Assembly (NCBI GenBank): GCA_964019165.1
Contig: OZ025270.1
Span: 15,727,159 to 15,791,158 of the forward strand
Direction: 5' to 3'
DNA: 64,000 nt
DNA from: Mastigias papua
Lineage: Eukaryota; Cnidaria; Scyphozoa; Rhizostomeae; Mastigiidae
Part shown: positions 1 through 64,000 of the stretch, in pieces
How the letters are laid out: each line of letters starts with the position of its first letter
Position numbering within the stretch: the first letter of the stretch is position 1
The notes under the pieces: model-generated
The model's database searches: none
Told to the model about the DNA's origin: nothing
The model's input: the letters and a program-made list of their open reading frames with translations, nothing else
Program-made: the position numbers and the translations under genes

Positions 1-2
1 TA

Positions 3-99
<97 letters not shown>

Positions 100-100
100 G

Positions 101-118
<18 letters not shown>
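1..118. repeat. (AT)n microsatellite
   Basis: Almost pure AT dinucleotide array running off the window's left edge, with a short tatag interruption near 100. No coding content; it directly abuts the ATGT array. Confidence 0.95.
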
Positions 119-147
<29 letters not shown>

Positions 148-244
148 TGTATGTATGTATGTATGTATGTATGTATGTATGTATGTATGTATGTATGTAT
201 GTATGTATGTATGTATGTATGTATGTATGTATGTATGTATGTAT
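119..244. repeat. (ATGT)n microsatellite
   Basis: Tandem tetranucleotide gtat/atgt array of about 31 units. The Met-Tyr-Val-Cys open frames here are by-products of the repeat and are not genes. Confidence 0.95.
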
Positions 245-442
245 ATGCATATGCATATATATATATGTATTCATTTATTTATTTATTTATTTGTTGTTTG
301 ATGAATGAGAGTATAACTGTATGCCAAACATGAAATGACCACTTTTAGTAGATACGACTTCAAAGTTTCGTCATTTTGGGGTAAATTTTTGTGAGAATTG
401 GACTTCATGTCTACAAGTGGATGACCTTTCGTTATATTTTAG

Positions 443-48942
<48,500 letters not shown>

Positions 48943-50932
48943 CCAACACTGAGTGTCGTTGTGCTATTAGTATTAAGTATATTATAGCCTACTGTTGTAT
49001 TATTTTTACAATCCAAGCCATTCGCGTCAAATTTTCGTCTCACTTTCATCATATCTTGTGTCTTGAAGAAGGATTTCATGTCTGTAACCACACTATATAG
49101 GGATTCTAGCTCAGCACAGTATTTTGTTGGAATTGTGAGTAACTCCCTTACTGTGTAATTTTTATGGCTCCCTGGAACCAGTCGGTTAAACGTTCTGTTT
49201 TCCCTTTAACTTTATTCAACTAATAATGTCTACTGCTAGATGTCAGTGAGCTGTTTGCAACGTTTTTTGCACAGATAATTGCTAGAACTTTGATCTATAC
49301 CTCACAGGTTGTTGCTTCATCAAATTTTCATAATTTTCACGACATGCTGGTATTTCAGTGACACTAACGTGGTTGTCCTAATGCTCTTCAACTTCTTTTT
49401 ACCTGTGTTATCAGCATTCATTGATAAATGAAAATGAACCAAATGGGAAAACTGACTACGTTTTGGTCCTTTTACCTTTGCCTTTCATTTTTAACATGGC
49501 AGGAGAGAGCATTCGGTCTGTTCAGATTGTGCCTGGCGGGCCTATTACTTAGTCGGAGGCGGTGAGAGACTCCTGATTGTGACAAGAGCCACATCTATTT
49601 ATTCATACCTATTTCTTCAAAGATATTCAATTAAACTTCTAACAGAATAGAGATGGCAAGTACGGAATGTTTCAAACACCACAAGGGCGTATATTCATCG
49701 TTCTATGAGGTAAAAATCGTTAGATAATTGTTGCAACTGGACGACGTTGTCGTACGCTATCATCAGAGAAATCAACATATTTGTTTACTGACCTTTTATG
49801 AGAATAGGAATGGAATTACTGCTTGTTTTAATTATCTTTAGCTATGAGAATCAATTAAGATAATTTGTCAAACTGCACATCTGATTTGGTTTTCTATGTC
49901 AGGTTAAACTTTCGTCAAATGGTGCAATAGTGAACCGGACACTTCGTCCCATATTTAAACTAGTATTGGTAGGCACTCCAACGTCAGTGGTCAAAACGAT
50001 CTAGCATTTGACCCAACATTGGATGTTGAGGAGTTCTATCAGAAGAACAATGATAACAAGAACAGTTACCCGTGCAAATTCTTGATGGCTTGTTAGAATG
50101 GCACTCAACGACCAATTGATGAGAGTGTGACCACTTAATGACCTCCCTAAGTCCAAAAAGGTAGGACTGTCTCAAGCTATGACATGCATGGAAAGAGTGA
50201 GCTAGATAATATGTGGGGAGGCGGGGGTGGGATTCTGGACGATAAGCAATGGTTGTGGTCGATGTTCAGGTGACTTCTGTCGATGAACTATAACAATGGT
50301 AGCAACAGCAACAATGCTGTTTAAATCATGTAAAGAATGCTCAACATGGCAGCCATGACACTTTAATAAAGACCTGGGACTTCGATGGGAAGAATGAAAG
50401 TTATTTCTTAACAACTGAAAGTCGCAATAATGCTTAAAGGCTGTGGTGGTCATGCGGTATGTCTTTATAATGATTAATCTCCTCTTTCCTAGCTTCTTTC
50501 ATCTGCGACATTTTTTGAAGATTTTGAAAAAATTTTACGACAGCAAGAGAGTTAGCTCTAGGCTGTTACAAAGTGCAGATGAGGTCCAGCTGGGCTCTTC
50601 ATGAACTGTTTTCCAAATTTCTAGATTATTCAAATTTTTCAAGTATTTTAGAGTTTCTATTCATGCTCCTTGTTGAACATGCAGAGAATATGTTCATTTG
50701 GTATCGTTGAAACAGGCAACACTCTAGACTGCCAGCAGAGGACCTTGATTTTAGCTCAAAAAATCGGTCGGTTTTAGAACGCCAGTTTCAATTATGTTTT
50801 CATATTAATAAGTTCAATTTGATGTAGTGGTGCAGAGGTATGACTTGTCTCTCTAGTTGTCTCTGTAATCAGCTGTCTTAAGCAATACGATTTATAGTTG
50901 TAGTTATATGTTATGTCCTTTTTCTTTTGTAG
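48943..50932. other. 3' flank of UGGT and intergenic DNA
   Basis: Holds the UGGT 3' UTR, whose end I could not fix. No recognisable gene; no tandem repeats longer than a few units. Confidence 0.5.
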
Positions 50933-53900
50933 CATTGGAAGACATGATGGTAGTGCAGAGGAAGACCAATTCTCTGTCACTGTTGACAGTTTTTCTGGCA
51001 GTTTCCATACAGCGAAGGTAAGACTGTTCTAGAATCCTCCTCACGGACTTTATGTAAGACTATTACATTCCTAACCAATGAGAGAAACATCCTTTACTCC
51101 ACAATGGCGCAGGGTGTGATTTGGGGAGCAAACATATGATACCGTATTCTCCCTTGTATTCTCACTGTGGGTTTATTGATTCAACCTTCTAACTCAATGT
51201 GAGATTATGATTTGAGGGATTACCAGAGAGGCGAAAATATTTCAGGAAACTGGAATACTTTCTGGAAAATTATCATGATGTTTAGTAGGTCGTTTTATCG
51301 AAACATGGAATATCTTATGATGGCAATTGAAAAAAATATCAATAATAGCTACTTTACTGTTTTATTCTGAACTTTCCATTCCTAGTTCAATAAATAATGA
51401 TATCTACCTCGCCAAGTTCCTATATAGTATAGGCAAGGCTGTAGCAGAGAGAATCTCGGGGAGAACTGAGCCCCCTTCTTCTTTTAACCAAAAGGGGTGA
51501 AGCCTCTTTTAGTATTGCTATACATCATTGATGTACCGGTTACCCCATAAATTAGGGGTTCTTCTAAAAGTTTTCGAAACTATGAGGGGTCTGGTCTTGT
51601 CAATGTTTTGTTTTACCATACCCATCATATAAGAATAAGGACCACTTGTACAAAGTTTAGATCTACACTTTTGAGTATAAGGGTGGCCAGGCTCTTCTTG
51701 AATAGGAGCAACATGCAATAAGAGTCACATGATTGAGAACGGTATGAGGTTGGTAGAATTGAATGCTGAGATTGAATAATGAACAAAGAGAGGTGCTACA
51801 GAAAGAGTTTGTATTTATATAAAGTCAGAATCCGTTAGCAAATATTTGACTTCTAATTTCTAGGATTCTTATTTCATGACGTAATTTCTTTATTTTCTAT
51901 TAATTTAGTAGGCTTCCTTGAGTCGCAGATTAAGTTTCAAAGAGTTACATGTGGTTCACGAGCCTCAGTTTGGCGATGCCTGATACAATATAATAGTGTC
52001 AAAATTCTCGAAGGATAGGTGTAAATCTTGGACGTTAAAGGTTTCGGGCAGTAGAATTGTCTGACCACAAATTTTTCAAATTAGCGTCTTAAAACCTATC
52101 AAGTGGAAAAGTTTAACGGCAACCGTGTCTTATTTAATTTCGGATTTTGGAAACAGGGTTACTGGGAATCCCATCTCGCTGGAAGACCATACCATATCAG
52201 GTATAATCAGCATGGTATCGGGTTATATCACAAGCCTAAAGTCATTTATCAATATTTTGAGGGCATCATTTCTTGATAGTCGTTGATCGTGTTGCATTGC
52301 GATTTTGGTTGACTACAAACAGGGCAACTTTTTATTATTATAGTCAGTTACATTTTAGCCACTGAAATCGTGATCGTCGCTATCATCGCTATCACAATTC
52401 TAATGATTACAATCATTGCGATTGATTACACTGTGATAAAACACATTTTGCAATTTGCCTTATTTTCAGTACCTCAGCAGAATCGATATGTACAGAATAG
52501 CAACTATATATATTGTATCATTCATCTATGTCATAGTCATTCATCACCATCACCAATTCAATCTTTGCTATAGATAATTGATAACTTCACTATTCATCAT
52601 GAAATTGGTACGAGTTATCACATAATTTTCATTAATTTATTTAAAGCGATGTTTACAAGTAACATTTGTGATTTGATGTACAATCAGTCTACGCAATAGA
52701 CAGATAATTTACTTTGATTTCTTTATCTATTTTTATTCTTTTTCCTGTTTTTCATATAATTTTTATTTTTCATTTCATTTCTCTTTTTCATTTCATGCTT
52801 AACATTCATTTCATTTCATTTCCATTTCCCAATTAATTTATATTTTTCAATTAATTTCTATTTATGGTTTCATTTCTTTTAATAACATTATTTATGATTT
52901 CATTTTGCAGTGCTTTATATATCATTTATTTAAAGCAATTCAGGAAACTTGCGGCTGGTGATCGGCCAAGAGGTAGTCTCTTCTCTCTCATTATTTTCTG
53001 CTTTTCAAAGAGCTCTAAAGTTGTCACTATGCAGCTCTGGTCGGGTTTATTTCTTCAGTGGTATTTGCAATAGAGGAATAAAACAAGCTTATCCCACTAG
53101 CATTTCTTTAACTCACCAAGCTTATTGACTAGTAAGATTTTACGTATAGAATGGATATGTGAGCAACAGAATTATCTGAGTAATGAAATAAGTAAGAAGA
53201 CAGGGTGAATAGCCTTCTCTGCCTCAACCATGCATGAGAAAATCAGAAACTCTGAAACAAATGCTATCTTTCTGATTCGCATATCAGAACTGAAAGCTCA
53301 TATAGGATGTTCTGATATTGTAATAAAATTCTGCCTCTCACCAGGGAAGACAGAAAGACACATTTTATGGAAACACAATTCGTCTCACAACGCAAACAGC
53401 AATGTTAATCGATGTGACAAAAACCAATCAGCAATTGTTTCGATACGCACGATAAACTATAGATGTACTATACTGTTTGGCTAAGAGATCGCAAAGAGAT
53501 GCTTGTTCGATAGACTTTAGTGAACCAGTGATATAGTTTATCATTAACAGTTATTACATATATCGTATCATACCTAATAGAAAACAAGAGCATCTCATCT
53601 CCTTCAGATTTCCAAATTGCACGGAGAAACTAAAGAGATATCAGGGTGGCAAATTATTCATCGTGAGACATTGCCCTCGTGGTATATCAGCCCCTTTTCT
53701 ATGTGGACCAGTCATGTCTCAAGAGATGGCTACAGCAAATTAGTGCTACAACTGTTGACAACACTAGGGAGGCACCCCAATGGTGTGTTGACTCCTCTGC
53801 TATATCGAAGGTCCATGGTTCCAGTCACTGGATACTCGTTCACTATTCAGCAAGCTGCCAATAGGCACTTGCTGATATGACACCAACCATACAGGACTAT

Positions 53901-53999
53901 ACAAGGCACTGCATTGCTAATCAGAAATAGAATTTAGAGGGTTAATATGTTTTTCAGGGTTTGTTACAAAATCCTAACAGCTTGGCAAATTTTGATCAG
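50933..53999 (+). pseudogene. UGGT: Duplicated UGGT exons (pseudogene)
   Basis: Copies of four UGGT exons in the original order and strand: exon 24 (50933-51017, splice sites intact), exon 31 (52144-52200, acceptor AG changed to GG), exon 32 (52911-52973, last 10 bases GACAATACCA-type segment deleted, VVD changed to IIY) and exon 33 (53958-53999, donor GT changed to AT). Exons 25-30, including the DxD exon, are missing, and exons 34-36 are not found downstream. It cannot make an active transferase. It shares its intron sequences with 26.8-29.1 kb, so it arose by DNA-level duplication. Confidence 0.9.
51018..52143. other. Intronic remnant in the UGGT pseudogene
   Basis: 1.1 kb with no recognisable features; here exons 25-30 of the parent gene have been lost. 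Confidence 0.5.
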
Positions 54000-54300
54000 A
54001 TAAGAGTAGAATATTCGATTTCCAGTAAACTTTTTTATCAACTAGGTATGGCGTGCGTATTCCGCCAAAAATAGGGTCTTCTATAGTTTCAAAACTTTCT
54101 ATAGTTTGACATTAGTGTGATTCCAGACAACACAAGAAATATGGAATCTGTTGCAGCTCTCAAAAGCAGGCTGAAAACTACTTTCTGGGCCAATGAAACA
54201 TAGAAGACCCCTGAAACATTAATAATGAATTATTGCATAAGCAACGTCTTTTAAAACGATAAAGATTGATAAGCATGAAGTTTGATAAAAAGCAAAAAGT

Positions 54301-59980
<5,680 letters not shown>

Positions 59981-60360
59981 TTTTAAGCGGCAGATTCCCT
60001 CACACCGTGATCCAGGAAGTAAAGTGGCTTTACGAAGACTAAGCCGATATTTATACTTCGCGGGAATGTGTTAAGTGATACAACTAGATTTAGCGGGTAA
60101 ACACAAGTGCCTAAAGATTCCTGCAGTGATTTTTCGAATCACTGGCGCCAATGGTAAACATATTCCATTAATCAGATAGAGCTGATATATACATATTATA
60201 CGTGCACATGAGAACGAATCCAAGCGGATCCTGCCTGTATCCAATGTTACCAATGCCAACTATATCATTTCTAGTTATTAGAAAATTATTAGAAAATGCT
60301 CAGGAGAGTTCGTAAGACACAATATTTCGCATGACTATTTGTTCATATTTTCAGTTTAAA
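59981..60360. other. Region between gene B start and a plus-strand candidate exon
   Basis: About 380 bases holding the gene B promoter on the minus strand. Starts on both sides face away from each other, so a shared promoter is possible. No clear TATA box. Confidence 0.4.
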
Positions 60361-60510
60361 ATGGCTGCTGAACAGCTTGAGAAAGGCAACATATCAAAAA
60401 CTTTTATTTGGACAGACCTTGCTTTGGTGCAGTGCAAGAAAATCATACAGATAGTGATTGACTGTATTGAGACGAAAGAAATAGTAACAAATAATTTGGT
60501 ACAAAAGCGG
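60361..60510 (+). CDS. Candidate first exon of an unidentified gene
   Basis: The open frame MAAEQLEKGNISKTFIWTDL then ALVQCKKIIQIVIDCIETKE and NNLVQK, preceded by ttttcagtttaaaATG, then running into an ATTTC repeat. Composition looks coding, but I do not recognise the family and the downstream partner is displaced by the LTR element or outside the window. It may be spurious. Confidence 0.25.
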
Positions 60511-60541
60511 TTTACATTTCATTTCATTTCATTTCATTTCA
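60508..60541. repeat. (ATTTC)n short repeat
   Basis: Six to seven units of atttc at the end of the candidate exon. Confidence 0.85.
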
Positions 60542-60690
60542 TAAGCTTCTTTATTGTTGGTATAAATATACAGTCGTTATAGTAGCTAGTTAAAACCAAC
60601 ATATTAAGCAATAGTACAATAAATGAACCTGTTTAATTTACTTAAATAGAATAAAGTAAAGTAGGTATATTAATAGTTAGTATTTGCAAA

Positions 60691-61034
60691 TGTTACACGT
60701 GCAATGAGAGCCATTCCAGGATTTGATTTTTTGTTTGAATATGGCTAAACTCTGTGCAGTTTCAATTTCATCATTGAGGCTACTTCAGAGTATACTTCCT
60801 GTACATTTCAATGAGTTTGTACCAAATCTCTGTGATCTGGCAGGTGGAAGCTCAGATAGTAACTTATGTTGTGATTGGCATAGCGGCAACCCTTTATATA
60901 TATATTGGAATGCAGCCAACAGAAGCTTCTTAACAAACGTTGTTACACTTTTTAGTGAGTTGTAGTTGTTTGAGATGGAATAAAGACGTTGCCATTAACT
61001 GAGTCTTTCTCTGAGAACCCTTTAAATCGCAACA
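60691..61034 (+). mobile_element. 5' LTR of a Ty3/Gypsy-type retrotransposon
   Basis: Begins tgttacacg and ends cgcaaca (short inverted ends TGTT..AACA), with a TATA-like tttatatatata at 60893 and aataaa at 60979-60984. It directly precedes a primer-binding-site-like sequence. Borders are inferred because the 3' LTR is outside the window. Confidence 0.6.
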
Positions 61035-61035
61035 T

Positions 61036-61050
61036 TGGTGACAGAGGTAA
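61036..61050 (+). promoter_or_regulatory. Putative tRNA primer binding site
   Basis: tggtgacagaggtaa begins two bases after the LTR end, in the position and TGG-initial form of a reverse-transcription primer site. The tRNA was not identified. Confidence 0.55.
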
Positions 61051-61068
61051 CAGAGAAGTGTACCCAGA

Positions 61069-62040
61069 ATGGCAACTTTTTCAATTCAACCTGAGACGTT
61101 TGATTCAGGCGATATTGTTTCCTGGTTTCGCCACTTCGAATGCTGCTCTACTGCCAATGCTTGGAATGAGGAGAAGCAGTTACAAGTTCTACCAGCCTTT
61201 CTAAGGGGGCCTGCTGCCGCCTATTTCCATGCTTTGCACGACGAGGTGAAAGGCTCGTATCGGAATTTGAAAGAACAATTGCTGGCCTCCTTTTGCCCTG
61301 CTGTTGATCGCGAACGAAATTTTGCGACATTTGAACATCGCCTTCTCCGGCCAGACGAGGACCCCACTATATTTTTATGGAATTTGAAGAACTTACTTTC
61401 AAAAGCCGATCCTTCCCTCAGCGATGCTGCACGAGAGGCCCTATTAAGCAGGCAATTTATGCGTGGTTTGCCCGAAGGCATACGGTTGAAACTCTTAGAA
61501 GCCAATCCAACGCCGTCATTGGCGGAAATGGAGAACTTCGCAAAACGTTTTCGGGCTATTCGTCAAGCAGATATCCCCACTTTGACCTTTGCCGTCAAAC
61601 CGGCCGCTGGAGTTGATGACGAAAAGATGGCAAGCAAATTTCACAGCCTTCAAGACACTGTGACGCAACTTACTGCCGCAGTTACTGCTTTGACAGACCG
61701 CCATAAGCACCTTGAAGCCGCGATGTCTGCCCCTACTCCTCAGCCGCCCCACCAACCTTTCACGCGCCGTTTTACCGCTCCACGTATGCAGAACAGTGCA
61801 CCAGATGGATTTCACCCCCAGACACGTCAAAATACAAGATCACGGAACAACCAAGCCCGTCGCTGCTTTAATTGTAATGGACTTGGGCATTTTGTGAATT
61901 CCTGCCCCTATACTTTACAATGTGCCCTCTGTGCGGGCTGGGGCCATGAACAACACCAATGCGCCAACAACTATGTCTGTTCCTCACAAGGCTCATCGAT
62001 GTCTGGTAAGTCTTTAAACTTCAAAGGGGTGCCTCAATAG
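61069..62040 (+). CDS. gag: Gypsy-type gag (capsid-nucleocapsid)
   Basis: 323 codons. Capsid-like N-terminal region (DIVSWFRHFECCSTANAW, LPAFLRGPAAAYFHAL, FMRGLPEGIRLKLLEANP) as in retrotransposon gag proteins, then a coiled segment and two perfect CX2CX4HX4C zinc knuckles at residues 266-279 and 285-298. No stop before 62038. The 3' end overlaps pol in the -1 frame, with a slippery heptamer at codons 315-317. Confidence 0.93.
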   Translation: MATFSIQPETFDSGDIVSWFRHFECCSTANAWNEEKQLQVLPAFLRGPAAAYFHALHDEVKGSYRNLKEQLLASFCPAVDRERNFATFEHRLLRPDEDPTIFLWNLKNLLSKADPSLSDAAREALLSRQFMRGLPEGIRLKLLEANPTPSLAEMENFAKRFRAIRQADIPTLTFAVKPAAGVDDEKMASKFHSLQDTVTQLTAAVTALTDRHKHLEAAMSAPTPQPPHQPFTRRFTAPRMQNSAPDGFHPQTRQNTRSRNNQARRCFNCNGLGHFVNSCPYTLQCALCAGWGHEQHQCANNYVCSSQGSSMSGKSLNFKGVPQ

Positions 62041-64000
62041 AGGGCTGGGTTGAAGGTCACCCCTGTATTTTCTCTGCTGGGTCATGCACGGCTTCGTTTC
62101 AAGCCCCCAACCAGCCACTCGTTTCTTGCCTTTTCGGGGATTTAACCTTTCCCGCCTTAATTGATACCGGGTCTATGGTCTCGTTTCTATCTCGAGACAC
62201 ATTTAACAAATTGCGGCCTCGGCCACTTATTCAAAACACAGTTCAGCACTGCGTTGGAATAAATGGCCTGCCTTTGCCGGTTGATGGGATTGTGCAGGCT
62301 TCTCTTACCTTTCCTGGTAATGGCGATGTTTATACCGGTAAGTTCTTAATTTCCGAAAAATTATTTTCCCCCTTGGAGTGTGTTCTTGGGTGGGACTTTC
62401 TAACCTCCAATGGGTTGGCACTAACTAGAGAGCGCACTGGCACTTATTACTTAGTAGGTCGCCATGGGAAGACCCTCATTACCCCTAGAGATGAGGCCCC
62501 CACCTCCCTTTCTCCCCCTCGTCCTCTTACCGATAGCGTCGTTAGTAATTCCGATGTGTTTTCCCAATGCCCTTCGAGGAGTCCTGTTCCTATTACTTTA
62601 GTGAATAGTGTTTGTTTGCCAGGTAGAACCGAAGCTTTTGTTTTAGTACACGTTCCTAAAAGTGCCAAAGATCAGCTAGGCATGATAGCACCTATCCAGC
62701 ATGACTCGTTGCCAAGCCATCTCTTAGTAGCGTATTCTGTCAACCAGGCTGTAGGTAGACAGGTAGCTCTTAGAATCATGAACACATCTAATTGTGATAT
62801 TACTTTACAGGCTGGACAGCGCATAGGTGAGTATTGCCCTCTCCTTGATACCCTGTCTTCTGTGGATACACAGGGCACTCCCCTACCTAATTATGCTAAA
62901 GCATTTTCTTGCCAGCCTGCCAATAAAGTTAGTCTTACTGAAGAGCTGAAAGCGGTTATCAGTCCCTCGTTGAATGATCATGATCGTCAGGTCATTTTAA
63001 ATACGCTCCTAAAGTACGCAAATGTATTTGACGAAAGTCTTGGCTATACTGACGTGATAACTCACACAATCAATACTGGTAATACTGACCCCATACGGCA
63101 ATACCCGAGGCGATTCCCATACGCTTATAGAGATGAAGTCAACAGACAGATTTCTGACATGTTGGAACAGGGGGTTATCCAACAAAGTACTTCTCCATGG
63201 GCCTCCCCCATAGTTTTAGTAAAGAAGAAAGACGGTAACTTTCGTTTTTGTGTGGACTACCGTAAATTAAACGCTGTGACGAAACGGGATGCTCACCCCC
63301 TCCCTAGAATTGATGACCTTTTAGATTCGCTCCAGGGATCGACCATGTTCAGTACTCTAGATCTTAGATCTGGTTATTGGCAGATAGCTATGTCACCTGA
63401 AGATCGTGAAAAAACAGCCTTTATTACTCCTGAGGGGTTATGGGAATTTCTGAGAATGCCATTTGGTGTGTCTAATGGTTGTGCCACTTTCCAAAGGGCT
63501 ATTCAAATTGTACTGTCTGGCCTTAAGTATGATACGTGTTTGTGTTATTTTGACGACATAATAATTCCATCCATAAATTCACAGCAGCACTGTGAAAGGC
63601 TTGAGTTAGTTTTAGGTCGTTTACAGCAACATAACCTTCGTGTTAAAGCCTCTAAATGTTGTTTTGGCGCTGATAGAGTCACGTATTTAGGCCATGTCGT
63701 TTCATCTGCTGGGATTCACACGGATCCCCACAAAATTGAAGCTGTTTCTGCTCTCGCTCCTCCCACCAATGTGCAACAAGTACGGTCATTCTTAGGTTTA
63801 GCAGGGTACTACCGTAATTTTATACCCAACTTTGCAGTCCTGTCTGCCCCTCTTGTGCAGCTTACCAAGAAAGGTTCCTCTTTTTCCTGGACTGACTTGC
63901 AGGAGCAAGCCTTTCTGCAACTTAAATCCTTACTTTGTAGCGCACCCATTCTCGCTTATCCTCAATTTGACAAACGCTTTTTCTTGCAGACGGATGCCTC
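62010..64000 (+). CDS. pol: Gypsy-type pol (protease, reverse transcriptase, start of RNase H), truncated by window end
   Basis: One open frame of 663 codons, running off the window. Aspartic protease with ALIDTGSMVSFL (about 62155). RT with SPWASPIVLVKKKDGNFRFC, STLDLRSGYWQIAM, FGVSNGCATFQRAI, the catalytic CYFDDIII (YFDD) and VRSFLGLAGYYRNFIPNFA. RNase H begins with LQTDAS. Order protease-RT-RNase H and these motifs identify Ty3/Gypsy. No frameshift or stop is seen, suggesting a recent, possibly intact copy. It is translated only through -1 frameshifting from gag. Confidence 0.93.
62013..62064 (+). promoter_or_regulatory. -1 programmed frameshift signal between gag and pol
   Basis: T TTA AAC (62013-62019) lies exactly in gag frame as X XXY YYZ. 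A 5-base spacer follows, then AGGGGTG (62025-62031), which can pair perfectly over 7 bp with CACCCCT (62058-62064). The pol frame opens at 62010, immediately after a taa, and gag stops at 62038-62040, so the shift must occur in a 31-base window containing only this heptamer. Confidence 0.88.

Noticed and set aside
119..333. Met-Tyr-Val-Cys repeat proteins
   Set aside because: ATGT microsatellite read in three frames; no start context or family.

Overview
This window is animal genomic DNA: AT-rich, with phase-conserved GT-AG introns, long microsatellites and dense, mostly decayed transposable elements. The element types (Penelope-like element with hammerhead ribozymes, CR1-like LINE with PHD finger, Kolobok-like and hAT-like DNA elements, tRNA-derived SINEs) and the gene family content suggest an early-branching metazoan, most probably a cnidarian. 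This assignment is an inference; no species can be named from the sequence.

The backbone is one large plus-strand gene, the C-terminal three quarters of UDP-glucose:glycoprotein glucosyltransferase (UGGT), an ER folding sensor. I traced 36 exons from 443 to 48942, ending in a 26-base terminal exon that encodes the KDEL retrieval signal; the 5' exons lie outside the window. One small exon between 12753 and 15292 was not found. The introns hold microsatellites (AT, ATGT, ATATC, ATATG), MITEs, SINEs and LINE fragments.

The UGGT intron 29097-47464 (18.4 kb) contains an entire minus-strand gene (gene A, 3 exons, 29696-46569). It encodes a type II membrane protein with a coiled coil, a furin-type site, a collagen triple helix, three Ig domains and a fibrinogen/CASPR-like C-terminal domain. 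Gene A's own first intron is filled by an inverted repeat (about 32.7-45.65 kb) built on two head-to-head Penelope-like element copies, each with a hammerhead ribozyme. The left arm was later interrupted by a 4.6 kb CR1-like LINE, the right arm by a 2.2 kb TTAA-flanked Kolobok-like DNA transposon. Each arm preserves the empty site of the other's insertion.

Downstream of UGGT, 50.9-60.0 kb is a segmental duplicate of the same locus. Four UGGT exons are copied as a pseudogene (three with broken splicing or deletions), while the nested gene is copied intact as gene B (54301-59980, minus). An old LINE fragment carrying a SINE insertion and a patch of telomere-like TTAGGG repeats sit in gene B's first intron. 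The window ends inside a Ty3/Gypsy-type LTR retrotransposon (60691 to beyond 64000), with LTR, gag (two zinc knuckles) and pol joined by a textbook -1 frameshift signal.
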